Below the pieces are notes generated by a model. It worked only from the letters and a program-made list of their open reading frames with translations. It was not told the origin of the DNA and ran no database searches. Positions 52,238-61,709 of a stretch of 64,000 nucleotides of DNA are shown here, piece by piece (the first letter of the stretch is position 1; every line of letters starts with the position of its first letter). The position numbers were made by a program, and so were the translations under genes. Source of the DNA: Nonomuraea spiralis (GTDB taxonomy: Bacteria > Actinomycetota > Actinomycetes > Streptosporangiales > Streptosporangiaceae); contig NZ_BMRC01000030.1 in assembly GCF_014648435.1 (NCBI RefSeq), positions 1 to 64,000 on the forward strand, given 5' to 3'.

Positions 52238-53235
52238 TGACCCGCACCGACCGTCCCGCGCTCGGCCTCGTGCTCGGCAGCTCGCAGTCGCCCGGAGACA
52301 TCCTGACGGCCGCCGCCGCGGCCGAGCGCGCCGGTCTGGACGAGCTCTGGCTCGGCGAGGACTACTTCTACACCGGGGCCTTCGCCACCGCCGCCACGCT
52401 CCTGGCCACCACGCGGTTGCCGGTCGGCGTCGGCATCGTCCCGGCCACCACCCGTCACCCGGCGGTGACCGCGATGGAGATCGCCACTTTGGCCGGCCTG
52501 CACCCGGGACGAGTACGCGCGGGGATCGGCCTCGGCGTGCCCGATTGGCTGGACGCGATGGAACTGCGTCCCCGCTCTCCGCTCGGCGCGGTGCGGGACA
52601 CCCTGCGCGGGCTGCGCACCCTTCTCCGCGGAGATCCGCTCAGCGGCGAATTCGCCTCGTTCACCGCGCACGACATCACGCTCGAACACCCTCCGGTGAC
52701 GCCGCCACCGCTGTACGCGGGGGTGGGCGGCCCGAAGGCGCTGCGACTGTCCGCGGCCGAGGCGGACGGCACCGTGCTGTCGGTGCTGGCAGGCCCTGAC
52801 TACGTACGGTGGGCATGCGAGCAACTGGCGGCCGGGGGCGCCGACGCCGGTCACCGTGTCGTGGTCTACGCCCTGTGCATGGTGGACGACGACCGTGACG
52901 CCGCCCGGGCCGCCCTGCGCGAGCTGTTCGGGTTGTACCTGCTCAGCGGCCCCCGCAACCCGATGTCGGAGGTGCAGGGCCTCGCCGACCAGGCCGAGAC
53001 GCTCGCGGCACGAGGAATCGAGGCCGCGATCCCCGACATCCCCGACGAGTGGATCGATCGGCTGGCCGTCGTGGGCACGCCAGGCGACTGCGCACGCCGC
53101 CTGGCCGACCTCGCCGAGGCGGGAGCCGACGCCGTCGCGCTCGCCTTCCCGCCCGACCAGCCGATCGACAGGATCGTCGGCCGACTGTCCGCGGACGTGA
53201 TCCCGCTGCTCGGCACGATGGCGGGTGCGCGATGA
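52237..53235 (+). CDS. LLM-class F420/flavin oxidoreductase
   Basis: 332 residues. ATG 52237 shares one base with the preceding stop (TGATG) and has GGGAGG upstream. Luciferase-like fold: LGLVLGSSQSPGDILTAAAA, ATTRLPVGVGIVPATTRHP, HPGRVRAGIGLGVPDWL and PPLYAGVGGPKALRLSAAEA. It resembles methylene-H4MPT reductase-like and RutA-like monooxygenases that attack ring or CH-N bonds. In this operon it is the oxidative step candidate. Confidence 0.9.
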   Translation: MTRTDRPALGLVLGSSQSPGDILTAAAAAERAGLDELWLGEDYFYTGAFATAATLLATTRLPVGVGIVPATTRHPAVTAMEIATLAGLHPGRVRAGIGLGVPDWLDAMELRPRSPLGAVRDTLRGLRTLLRGDPLSGEFASFTAHDITLEHPPVTPPPLYAGVGGPKALRLSAAEADGTVLSVLAGPDYVRWACEQLAAGGADAGHRVVVYALCMVDDDRDAARAALRELFGLYLLSGPRNPMSEVQGLADQAETLAARGIEAAIPDIPDEWIDRLAVVGTPGDCARRLADLAEAGADAVALAFPPDQPIDRIVGRLSADVIPLLGTMAGAR

Positions 53236-54122
53236 CCTTCTCCGTCGTCGCCCGCGACGAGCGTACGGGACGGCTCGGCATCGCCGTGGCCTCACACTTC
53301 CTCGGCGTCGGCCGGCTCGCGCCCTGGGCCAGGCCCGGAGTGGGCGCGGTGGCCACCCAGGCGTTCGTCGACCCGGCCTACGGCCCGCGCGGCCTGGACC
53401 TGCTCGCCGAGGGGTACTCAGCCCAGAGCGCGCTGGACCGGCTGCTCGCGGCCGATCCCGATCAGGGCCAGCGCCAGGTGGCGCTGGTCGATGCCGCGGG
53501 CGCGGTCGCCGTCCACACCGGGCGGCACTGCTACGCCGAGGCGGAGCACCGGATCGGGCCCGGCGTGGTGGCGCAGGGCAACATGCTGGGCGCCCCCGGC
53601 ATCCCGCACTCCATGGTCCAGGCCTTCCTCGACGCGCGGGGAGACTTCGCCGCCCGGCTGCTCGCCGCCCTGCGGACCGGCGAGCGGGCCGGCGGGGACG
53701 CCAGGGGGCGGCAGTCGGCGAGCCTGTACATCGTGGCTGCGCACCGGGCCGACCCGGCCGTCGCCGGGGTGGAGGTCGATCTCCGGGTCGACGACCACGA
53801 CGATCCGCTGGCGGAGCTCGGCAGGCTGCTGGATCTGCATCGCGCCTACGCCGACATCGGCGTCATCTTCGCGCCCGGCGTGGTCAGCGGTGACCGGGTG
53901 CCGGAGGACGGCGACGTGGCAGCGGCTCTCGCCGCTCTGTCACGCGCGGCCGGGCTGCTGCCCGGGCATGCGGAGCCGCTCATGTGGTCCGCCATCGTGC
54001 TCGCCCGCGCCGGTCGGCTCGCCGAGGCGGCCGAGGCGAGAGCGAGCGCGCTGGTCGTCAACCCCGATCTCGGCGGCTTCTTCGACCGGCTCCGTGAACA
54101 GGGCGTCGTCACCACCGCCTGA
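53232..54122 (+). CDS. DUF1028 protein with C-terminal TPR-like tail
   Basis: 296 residues; start overlaps the LLM stop (ATGA). The N-terminal 205 residues are DUF1028 (TFSVVARDERTGRLGIAVAS; GVGAVATQAFVDPAYGPRGL; VAQGNMLGAPGIPHSMVQAF), related to Ntn hydrolases, where the Ser/Thr near the N-terminus could be nucleophilic. A helical tail (LLPGHAEPLMWSAIVLARAG) may be a TPR-type module. It is often found beside amidohydrolases and may cleave an amide. Last gene of the operon. Confidence 0.9.
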   Translation: MTFSVVARDERTGRLGIAVASHFLGVGRLAPWARPGVGAVATQAFVDPAYGPRGLDLLAEGYSAQSALDRLLAADPDQGQRQVALVDAAGAVAVHTGRHCYAEAEHRIGPGVVAQGNMLGAPGIPHSMVQAFLDARGDFAARLLAALRTGERAGGDARGRQSASLYIVAAHRADPAVAGVEVDLRVDDHDDPLAELGRLLDLHRAYADIGVIFAPGVVSGDRVPEDGDVAAALAALSRAAGLLPGHAEPLMWSAIVLARAGRLAEAAEARASALVVNPDLGGFFDRLREQGVVTTA

Positions 54123-54140
54123 GGACGTTCGTGCTGCTCT

Positions 54141-54170
54141 CCTGGCACATGCCGCCAGGTGTGTGCCAGG
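54141..54170 (+). terminator. Hairpin terminator closing the catabolic operon
   Basis: Perfect 9-bp stem CCTGGCACA (54141-54149) with TGTGCCAGG (54162-54170), 12-nt loop, 19 bases after the last stop. Confidence 0.75.
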
Positions 54171-54243
54171 CCGGGGGCGGGAGGTGGCCGAGTCCACGAC
54201 CGATCTTCGGCGGGAGCGCCAAGAGTCGAGCCGTACGAGTGGG

Positions 54244-54676
54244 ATGACCTGGTACCCCGGCAACCACTACATGACCGACAAGGCCACCTACCGCTTCTCG
54301 GTGACGGTGCCGAGCATCCGGGTGGCGGTCGCCGATGGCCGGCTACCTCGCGACCGTCACCGTCGGAAAGTTCAAGCCGACCGACACCAAGATCGGAAAG
54401 TACCGGACCATCGTCGCCGTCGACCCCAAGCCGGCCAACGAAGCGGCGAACCTCGCCGAGCGCCATGACAACCGTGGCGCGATGACCCTCCACGTCCTGC
54501 GGAGCAAAGTGGGCGACACGGCGTTCTTCCAGATCCTCCGCACGTGGACGGCGGAGCACAAGTACGGCAACGCCGACACTCCTGCCTTCATCGCCCTGTC
54601 GGAGCGGATCTCTGGCCATGACTTGTTCGACTTCTTCGCAGACTGGCTGTTCAAGCCCGGCAAACCAGCTTTGTGA
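54244..54676 (+). pseudogene. Collapsed M1-family aminopeptidase gene
   Basis: Three separated pieces of an M1 peptidase follow one another. TWYPGNHYMTDKATYRFSVT is from the N-terminal beta domain. AGYLATVTVGKFKPTDTKIG is further along the same domain. RGAMTLHVLRSKVGDTAFFQ to FFADWLFKPGKPAL is the C-terminal end. The catalytic HExxH part is deleted and the frame shifts near 54335. Several internal deletions have shrunk a gene of about 1.4 kb to 0.43 kb. Confidence 0.75.
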
Positions 54677-54783
54677 TCCTAGGTGTACGGCTTGCGCCTC
54701 CCGTTTCCCGCGCAAGCCGTACCGGCATCCAACGCCCGCGGCGGCTACGGCTCGATCACGTCGCGACCCGGGGGCGCCTGCCA

Positions 54784-54960
54784 TCAGCGCATGACCCGGC
54801 CGGCCGTCATCACCAGCTTCAGGTGCTTCTCCGGCCGGGCCGGCACGGTGATGTCCTGCAGCGGATCGCCCTCCACCATCAGGATGTCGGCGTAGGCGCC
54901 GGGCGTGATCTCGCCGATGCGGCCCGACAGCCCGACGAGGCGCGCGGCACACCGGATTCC
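54784..54960 (-). pseudogene. C-terminal remnant of an amidohydrolase
   Basis: The minus strand reads GLSGRIGEITPGAYADILMV and GDPLQDITVPARPEKHLKLV to the stop, the standard tail of imidazolonepropionase-like amidohydrolases. Upstream the frame runs into recombinase sequence, so only the last 55 or so residues remain. Confidence 0.65.
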
Positions 54961-55290
54961 TCGTCCTGACCCACGTGCTGAGCGCCGCCCGCGCCCAGGA
55001 GGTCCTGGCCCTCGACGTCGACGAACTCGATCTGCGCAACCGCCGTGCCCGGGTACGGCGCACAGGCGGCGCCGTCGACGTCGTCGTCCGGCAGACCGCC
55101 ACCGCCCGGCTACTGCCCCGCCTGCTGGACGGCCGCCGCGGCGGACCGTCTTCCTCACCGGCCGTCCCGCCCGCGTCGAACTCCCGCCCGGCGACCTCGA
55201 CCCAGGCTCGGACCGGGGCCCGGCTGTCCTACCGGCGCGCCGCCGAACTGTTCGAGACCGCCACCACCGACATCAGGGGTGCCATCGGAA
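54955..55290 (+). pseudogene. Tyrosine recombinase (integrase) fragment
   Basis: Plus-strand reading LSAARAQEVLALDVDELDLR, then RRARVRRTGGAVDVVVRQTA and LLPRLLDGRRGG matches actinobacterial tyrosine integrases. It continues in a second frame (VFLTGRPARVELPPGDLDPG) and back (LSYRRAAELFETAT). At least two frameshifts occur, and the catalytic HxxR and Tyr are missing. It is joined directly to the amidohydrolase remnant. Confidence 0.7.
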
Positions 55291-55520
55291 TACGGCGGAA
55301 TCGGGCCGCGGGCGTGATTGCTGACCATTAGGTCTTTGCGTTCCGGCTGCTTGGCGATGGTTCCTGGAGGTTGGATGGCGTCGATCGATCGGACGGCGTA
55401 CCCGAGGCTCACCTGGGGCGGTTGCGCGCAGGTCAGGCCTTACTGCGCTGGATTTACGACTGAAACCACGATGACCGCGGTTCGCGACACACCTGCGGGC
55501 CCGCCGGACATGACCTGGGT

Positions 55521-56099
55521 ATGAACGTCACCGACACCGGGCCGCCGCGCAGCCAGCGCTTCGCCCACCTCTACGAGCAGACGTATGCCGCGTTGCTGCG
55601 GTTCGTCGAGCGTCGCGTCCACCCCTCCCACGCCGAGGACGTGGTCGCCGACGTGTTCCTCGTCGCCTGGCGGCGCCTGGACGACGTGCCGCGTGCGGCG
55701 GACGAGGCGCGCGCCTGGCTGTTCGGCGTGGCGCACCGCACTCTCCGCAACGGGCTGCGGGCCGACCAGCGGCGGCAGGCGCTCACCGTCCGCATCGCCG
55801 ACAGCCAGCTGACCGGCGCCGCGGCGGCCGGGCTGGACCCCGAACTGGTGGCACGCCGGCTCGACCTCGTTCAGGCGTGGCGGCGGCTCAGCCCGCGCCA
55901 CCAGGAGACGCTCGCCTTGGCCGTGTGGGACGGCCTCACCGCCCCACAGGCCGCGCGGGTGCTCGACATCACCCCCGTCGCGTTCCGGCTCAGGCTCGCC
56001 CGTGCCCGGCGTGCCCTGCGCCACCACGCCGACGCCGCCCCCGCCACTACGACCCAGCCCGTGGCGACCGCCACCGTGGACTCCCGGAGCATGCGATGA
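55521..56099 (+). CDS. ECF-type RNA polymerase sigma factor
   Basis: 192 residues. Region 2: HLYEQTYAALLRFVERRVHP and AEDVVADVFLVAWRRLDDVP; region 4: RRLSPRHQETLALAVWDGLT and LDITPVAFRLRLARARRALR. ATG 55521 is the first start; no good ribosome site is seen. Its stop overlaps the following membrane protein start (ATGA), the usual sigma/partner arrangement. Confidence 0.9.
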   Translation: MNVTDTGPPRSQRFAHLYEQTYAALLRFVERRVHPSHAEDVVADVFLVAWRRLDDVPRAADEARAWLFGVAHRTLRNGLRADQRRQALTVRIADSQLTGAAAAGLDPELVARRLDLVQAWRRLSPRHQETLALAVWDGLTAPQAARVLDITPVAFRLRLARARRALRHHADAAPATTTQPVATATVDSRSMR

Positions 56100-56980
56100 A
56101 CGACACCCTCGACCACGCCCTGCGCGGCCTCGACCCGGCCGTCACCCCCGCTGACCTGGACACCGGCACCGACCCCAAGGCTCGGGCCTTGCTGGCCAGG
56201 GTGATGGCCGCCGACCCCATGGGGGCGCCCGCACCGACGATCAGCAGCCCTCGCGTACTCACCGCCAGGCGTCTCACCGTCGCCGGCGCAGGAGTGGCCG
56301 CCGGCGTCGCGGCAGCGCTGCTGCTGCCCGGCGTGTTCGGCGGCGGCTCAGCGATGGCAGCGTGGACCGCGACGCCGCACACGGTGAGCGGTGACCGGGC
56401 CATCGACGCCCAGGAGAAGTGCCTCGACAATGCCCAGGACACCGCCAAGCGCACAACCGGGCGCGACCTCGGCTTCCGGCCCGTGGTGACCGAGGGCCGG
56501 GGGCCATGGACGCTCGTCTACGTCAACGACGGCAGCAGCCACCTGGCCGAGATCACCTGCCTGCTCCGCGACGGTGACCTCGTCGGCGCGCATGGCAGCG
56601 CGCCGGGGCCCGGCGCACAACCGCTTCCACCGGTTCCCGCGGGGTCGGCGCGGGCCGTCCTCGGCTCGGTCCTGAGCACGAGCGAGGAGAGCGTGCGTAC
56701 CGTGACCGGCAGAGTCGGTGCCGACGTGGTGGGCCTGGAGCTCTCCACGGAGGCGAAAGGCGACGTGACCGCGACCGTCACCGGCGGCTACTTCGCGGCC
56801 TGGTGGCCGGACGCACCGACGACGGAGGAGCGCGAGAACGCCTCACTTCGTGGCGGCGTCAAGAGCGTCACGGCGATCCTCCAGGACGGGTCGCGGCACA
56901 GCGTCCCCCTCGAGGAGCTCACCGGCCTGACGAGCACGCAGCTGAACACACCGGCCACGGGCGGCTCCGCGCGCGACTGA
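56096..56980 (+). CDS. Sigma-linked single-pass membrane protein
   Basis: 294 residues. A cytoplasmic N-terminus of about 55 residues is followed by one membrane segment (LTVAGAGVAAGVAAALLLPG) and an extracellular domain with two Cys (DAQEKCLDNAQD; LAEITCLLRDGD). It is translationally coupled to the ECF sigma gene and probably modulates it, although no classical anti-sigma zinc motif is visible. Confidence 0.75.
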   Translation: MNDTLDHALRGLDPAVTPADLDTGTDPKARALLARVMAADPMGAPAPTISSPRVLTARRLTVAGAGVAAGVAAALLLPGVFGGGSAMAAWTATPHTVSGDRAIDAQEKCLDNAQDTAKRTTGRDLGFRPVVTEGRGPWTLVYVNDGSSHLAEITCLLRDGDLVGAHGSAPGPGAQPLPPVPAGSARAVLGSVLSTSEESVRTVTGRVGADVVGLELSTEAKGDVTATVTGGYFAAWWPDAPTTEERENASLRGGVKSVTAILQDGSRHSVPLEELTGLTSTQLNTPATGGSARD

Positions 56981-56994
56981 CCTGGCCGCCCGCG

Positions 56995-57024
56995 GCGGCG
57001 CCGGGCCTCACGGTCCGGCGCCGC
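56995..57024 (+). terminator. Hairpin terminator after the ECF pair
   Basis: Perfect 10-bp stem (56995-57004 with 57015-57024) and a 10-nt loop, 14 bases after the stop. Confidence 0.75.
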
Positions 57025-57155
57025 GAAGCCACCGGCGCTGTGCTGCCCGGCAAGAAGAACGAGCGTCACCGGAATGCGGCAGAAACGGGCCGCAAGGCCG
57101 CGAAGCCGTATGAATCCAGTTGTGGCGGGACTCATGCGCCTGGTGGGGTATCTGC

Positions 57156-58397
57156 ATGGACGGTGCTACTGAGCAGGTACAACGCGCGAGGACAGGAAAA
57201 GACAGCACGATCACGCGGCAACCGGCTCCATGGCACAAGCCGGCGGTGCTCGGGGCCCTGATGCTGGCCGCCCTCACCTTCAACACCGCGGAGAACCTGC
57301 CGGTCGGCCTTTTGGAGCTCATCTCCGACGACCTTCGGGTGTCCCTGTCAGCGGTTGGCCTTCTGGTCACTGGTTACGGCGTGACGGTGGCCGTCGCATC
57401 CGTGCCGATTACCCACGTCGTGCGGGCCGTGCCCCGACGTCATGTGCTTACGGGACTGCTTGCCGCGCTCGTGGTGTCCAGTCTCGTTGCCGCGCTGGCC
57501 CCCTCTTACTGGCTGCTCCTCGGGGCGCGGCTGCTTACCGCGTTCGCCCAGGCGCTGTTCTGGGCCGTGATGGGGCCGGTCGCGGTGGGTCTGTTCGCGC
57601 CCGAGGTCCGGGGGCGTGTGGTCGGAGCGCTATCCGTGGCCGGTTCGCTCGCCCTTGTGCTTGGTGTTCCCGCTGGGACGTGGCTGGGCCGGCAGAGCAC
57701 CTGGCAGGTGCCCATCGCCATGCTGGCGGCGCTGGGGCTGGTCTCTCTGGTGACGATCGCCGTTCTGCTGCCGACTTCGCGTCCGGAAGAAGAGCCCGCC
57801 GCCTACGCGACCGGCCCCGACGTGCGGCGGTTCGGGACGGTGCTGGCGGCCGGAGCCTTGTCCGCCGCCGGGGCGTTCACGGGATACACCTACATCGTGA
57901 CGTTCCTGGGCGACGTGAGCGGGTTCTCCCCCCACGCGGTCAGCGCCCTGTTCGTGGTTTTCGGTGTCGCGTGCCTGGCCGGGGTGAGCATCACCGGGGT
58001 GTTCCTGGACCGCTTTCCGCAGTCCGCGTTGGCCACCGCCGTGGCCACGCAGGCGGTGGGCATGCTCGGCCTGTACGCGTTCGGCGCTCACCCGGTGGCG
58101 GCGGTGGTGTTCCTTGCGCTGATGGGCGGCGCACTCGGCCCGGTGTTCATGGCCACGCAGAACGCGATGCTGCACTGTGCGCCGGGCCGCACGGACATCG
58201 CCTTCGCGGCGAACTCCGGTGCTTACAACGCCGGGATCGCGGCGGGTGCCGCACTTGGGGGACTGGTCCTGTCGCTCGCCGATGTACGGAGCGCATTCCT
58301 CGCCGGCGGGCTGCTGACCGTCGGGTCCTGCGCGGTCCTACTCGGCGGGCATCTGCTGCGTGGGCGCCGCCGTCCAGAACGCTCAACACGTCGATGA
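57156..58397 (+). CDS. MFS exporter (DHA1/AraJ-like)
   Basis: 413 residues from ATG 57156 (an earlier start at 57120 adds 12). Twelve hydrophobic segments; the first loop region has LLELISDDLRVSLSAVGLLV and the A-motif equivalent is degenerate (VVRAVPRRHVLTG). LFAPEVRGRVVGALSVAGSL and GALGPVFMATQNAMLHCAPG are typical of sugar/drug proton antiporters. Substrate unknown. Confidence 0.88.
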   Translation: MDGATEQVQRARTGKDSTITRQPAPWHKPAVLGALMLAALTFNTAENLPVGLLELISDDLRVSLSAVGLLVTGYGVTVAVASVPITHVVRAVPRRHVLTGLLAALVVSSLVAALAPSYWLLLGARLLTAFAQALFWAVMGPVAVGLFAPEVRGRVVGALSVAGSLALVLGVPAGTWLGRQSTWQVPIAMLAALGLVSLVTIAVLLPTSRPEEEPAAYATGPDVRRFGTVLAAGALSAAGAFTGYTYIVTFLGDVSGFSPHAVSALFVVFGVACLAGVSITGVFLDRFPQSALATAVATQAVGMLGLYAFGAHPVAAVVFLALMGGALGPVFMATQNAMLHCAPGRTDIAFAANSGAYNAGIAAGAALGGLVLSLADVRSAFLAGGLLTVGSCAVLLGGHLLRGRRRPERSTRR

Positions 58398-59225
58398 GGG
58401 ACGCCGACAGGCGGGAACAGGATCCGCGGGTGGGGCAGCTGCTGATCGGACTCAGCTTGGCCGGCCCGGCCAGGCCGGTGTTGACCTCGGTCCGGTCCCG
58501 CGTGGCCGGGTCCGTGCTTGGCTAATGGAGTCCAAGGTCAGGTGGGCCGGCCTCAGCAGCCTCCGGCGCAGCCGCCCCACCTCGACACCGGTTCGCGCGG
58601 CGAGCCTACGCACGACGGCCGTGCGGCCGGACCCGGCCGCCGGTTGGAGGAGATCTGCGACGATCTCGTCGCGCGCAGACGACACCGAACCCCCCACCAG
58701 GATGCGTGGGCGACCGCAGTCCACGGCCATACCGGACGAGCGGGCCACGCCGCTCGGCTCCTCGCCCGCCTCCACGACACCATGCGCGCCTGGGCCCGGA
58801 CCAGCCTGCTCAGGCAGACACAGGGGCCAGAGGCCGGCCTGCTCCCGCCGCAACCGCAACTACCGCGGGAGCGTCGCCCTTCCGTGGGACAGATGTCGCT
58901 CCGCGCATCGGCCTGCGTCCGTGCGCCGGCGTCACGTTCGAGACGGTGGCTCGCCTGCCCATCGCCACATTGGGCCTGGAACCGCCGGGTGATGATCTCC
59001 GGATTGCCGCATCCGTTCAGGGCTCCCGAGCCCGCCGAATGGTCGGCGCCCGCGCAGGCGATCGCGTCCGTGGTGCTCGGGCTGCCGGAAGCCGGCCCCG
59101 AGGTGGGATGGACCGACGAACATGAGCGCTCGGTCGCGGCCGCTCTGCGAAGCGGGCGGTGGGCGGCGAGCTGACAGCCGCCGCGCGGGGGCCTGGCCGG
59201 GACGGGCGTGTGATCGGTGGTTGTC
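58398..59225. other. About 0.8 kb without a supportable gene
   Basis: Open frames exist on both strands, but codon use and residues (Arg/Pro/His-rich) look like shadows. A minus-strand stretch reading DEIVADLLQPAAGSGRTAVV and a plus-strand end GWTDEHERSVAAALRSGRWA may be decayed gene pieces. No family match. Confidence 0.4.
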
Positions 59226-59264
59226 GCCGGTCAGACTGCCGGGTACCACGGCGACCTGACCGGC
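59226..59264 (-). terminator. Hairpin terminator after the serine hydrolase
   Basis: 9-bp stem GCCGGTCAG (59226-59234) with CTGACCGGC (59256-59264), with a GGTACC palindrome in the loop, 18 bases beyond the minus-strand stop. Confidence 0.55.
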
Positions 59265-59281
59265 TCGGCTTGACGGCGGGG

Positions 59282-60727
59282 TCAGCCGATGCGGCGCTTC
59301 TCGTACTCGTCGATGGCCTTGCCCAGCTTCGCCAGGCGCTCAGTGAACCAGACGTTCTCCGCGCCTGTCGCGGGACGGTTCGGGTCGACGTACTGGTAGC
59401 CGAGGTTGGAGAACAGGGCGACGACGTAGGTGCGGCCGCCCTTGCCGGGCAGGGCCTTCACGATCCCCGCGTCGGCGCCGGAGTTGTTCACCCAGCCGTT
59501 CTTGTGGGCGTAGGTCACCTCGGCCTTCTGGTCGCACGGTCGCACGTCGCGGCCGTAGGAGATGCCCTGGCCGGGAATCGTCACGGTGCCGTCGGCGCCG
59601 AGCCACCGCGAGGGCGTGAGCTGCGGGATGCCGGGGGAGGGATAGTCCGCGCCGCACCAGTTGGTGGTGGAGAGGGTGACGTTCATGCCCTGCTCGGCCA
59701 GCCTGCTCCTGAAGAACGTGCGGGAGGCGTCGCTCAGGACGTCGGCCGTGACCGCGGTGCCGCCCGGAGTCTTCCACAAGGTGCCCGCCCCGCCGTTGAC
59801 CAGTGTCAGCAGCTTCGCGGTGTCGAGCGACGTCATGGTGACGGGGTTGCCCCATCGCGCGCCGTTGTCGGGGTTGGTGTTCTTGAGCTGGAGCGTCTCC
59901 AGGCCGAGGTCCTGGAAGGTCTGGTTGAGGCCGTTCACCGCGCCCTTGTCGTGCAGCAGCTTGACCATGGCGCAGGCGGAGGCGTTGGACGACCAGGTGA
60001 GCGCAGAGTCGAGGAAGTTGCGGACCGTGTCGCTGCGGGCGGGGCCGCACAACGAGCTGACCGTGACCGGCTGGTAGGCGTAGGTGTCGTCGAGCGAGAT
60101 CTGGCCCGCGTCCACCAATCGCAGCACCCCGAAGCCCACCATCAGCTTCAGGACGGAGGCGGGGTAGGGGCTCATGAAGTCGATGGGGGCGTTCTCGCGG
60201 CCCGGCAGGATGTCGATGCTGCCTTGGCCGCGGTTGGCGTACCAGCCGGCGTCGTCCCACTGCCGCCAGCGGACGGCCGAAGTGCGCAGCTTGTCGTCCA
60301 TCGGGACGATCTTGCCCTCCGGGTACTGCGGGCTCATCAGCACGGTGCCGGAGGACAGGGGGCGGCCGAGCCTGTCCAGCTCGATGACGGTCAGGTCGAT
60401 CTGGGGCTGCTGCGTGATCGGCGCGGCGGCCGCGGTGGCCGCGCGCAGGTCCGCCTTCTGCGGGACTTGCTTCGCCTCCTTGGCGGCGCCCTCCCGCCGC
60501 AGTGCGTCCAGGTCGGTCGCACTCGTCGGCGGGCTGGTGTCCAGGACCTGCTCGAACCGCTGACGGCCGAGCGCCTGTTGCAGGAAGTACGCCAGCGCGC
60601 TTCCGGAACCGTTGTCCGCCTCCGCATTCGCAGGGTTCGGCACGACGAGGCCGCCCAGCAGCACGGCTGTGGTGGCGAGCCCGGACAGGACACGCCTCGG
60701 ACGACTTGTTGATCTAGTCAGAATCAC
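59282..60727 (-). CDS. Secreted class A beta-lactamase-like serine hydrolase
   Basis: 481 residues. GTG 60727 has AAGGTGA 6 bases upstream. Signal peptide ends NPANA. Active-site Ser191-x-x-Lys194 (YPASVLKLMV), a second motif with SNASA in place of SDN, and HKNGW in place of KTG. It is longer than a beta-lactamase (about 290 residues) with an extra N-terminal domain, so a penicillin-interacting or cell-wall enzyme is as likely as a resistance protein. The AT-rich upstream region includes TAGTCAGAATCACTA (60716-60730), an imperfect palindrome. Confidence 0.85.
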   Translation of the reverse strand: MILTRSTSRPRRVLSGLATTAVLLGGLVVPNPANAEADNGSGSALAYFLQQALGRQRFEQVLDTSPPTSATDLDALRREGAAKEAKQVPQKADLRAATAAAAPITQQPQIDLTVIELDRLGRPLSSGTVLMSPQYPEGKIVPMDDKLRTSAVRWRQWDDAGWYANRGQGSIDILPGRENAPIDFMSPYPASVLKLMVGFGVLRLVDAGQISLDDTYAYQPVTVSSLCGPARSDTVRNFLDSALTWSSNASACAMVKLLHDKGAVNGLNQTFQDLGLETLQLKNTNPDNGARWGNPVTMTSLDTAKLLTLVNGGAGTLWKTPGGTAVTADVLSDASRTFFRSRLAEQGMNVTLSTTNWCGADYPSPGIPQLTPSRWLGADGTVTIPGQGISYGRDVRPCDQKAEVTYAHKNGWVNNSGADAGIVKALPGKGGRTYVVALFSNLGYQYVDPNRPATGAENVWFTERLAKLGKAIDEYEKRRIG

Positions 60728-60944
60728 TAGATCACCTTAGTCAGAAATGATCTCTGTTATCTGGCAGTTATGAAAGATTTCACAATAAGTCACGACTCGT
60801 GATCATCCGATCGCAGGCGGGCGATGCCATCGGGCCTGCCGGCCCGCACCTCCGAACCACCACCCGCGCCCTCCCGGACACCGCATCCACACCGCATCCA
60901 CACCGCAAGGAACGCCCAGCGCGATCCGCACCAGGCAGCGCCCG

Positions 60945-61560
60945 GCAGTGGTCGGGCCGGACGATCAAGGAGCACCGCCGGCAGATCCGGACGGCGTTCG
61001 GGACATGGCCGGCGACGGAGGCCGATGAGGTGCGATGGACCCGGTGACCGGCTGAGGAGATCTGCCCGAGGATGTGGAGTCTCCGCCCCGGGGCAGGTGG
61101 AGCGAGTGGTGGAGGCGGCGCTGCGCCGGTTCGAGAGCGCGTTCGTCCGGCAGGCGGTGACGGCGCCGGGGCCCGGGATCTGCGGGGATGTGCTCGCCTC
61201 GCTGTCGCTGACCGACCCGGTCGAACGCCATCTGGACGCCAAGCTGCTGGCGCTGGACGCGGCGTGGAAGCAGATGGCCGGCCGTTCCGAAGAAGCCGGT
61301 GACGACGCCTTGGTGCGGGTGGTCACCCCGGCCGACGGGCACGCCCGGTTGTCGGTGGAAAAGCTCGGCGCGCTCGGCGAGAGCGCGTCGCTGACGTGGC
61401 TGCGCGCGGCCTGCCAGGCGATGTTGCCCCGCATCGACCTACCCGAGCTGCTGCTGGAGGTGTACTCCTGGACCGGGTTTCTGGACGCTTACGTACATCC
61501 GGCCGACATCTCCACCCGCATGCACGAGCTGTCGATGAGCGCGCGGGCGCGAACCGCTTC
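60945..61560 (+). pseudogene. Tn3-family transposase N-terminal/middle fragment
   Basis: Plus-strand pieces in two frames: SGRTIKEHRRQIRTAFGTWP (DUF4158-like N-terminal part), then, after a shift near 61050, ESAFVRQAVTAPGPGICGDV, LDAKLLALDAAWKQMAGRSE and LLEVYSWTGFLDAYVHPADI. These match the region ahead of the Tn3 catalytic core. The frame then continues to 61615 with unrelated basic residues. There is no overlap with the catalytic fragment at 10.4-11.0 kb. Confidence 0.7.
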
Positions 61561-61709
61561 GTCGGTACGGGCGAAGCCGGTGAAGCCTTCGCGGAGGAAG
61601 CGCGGCGTCCGATGAATCAGGATGCAACCGGCGAGCGACCTTCGGGATAGAGGAAGTAGTCAAGCACCCCGAACACGGAGGAGTCGCTCATGAAGGGACG
61701 CACCGCACC

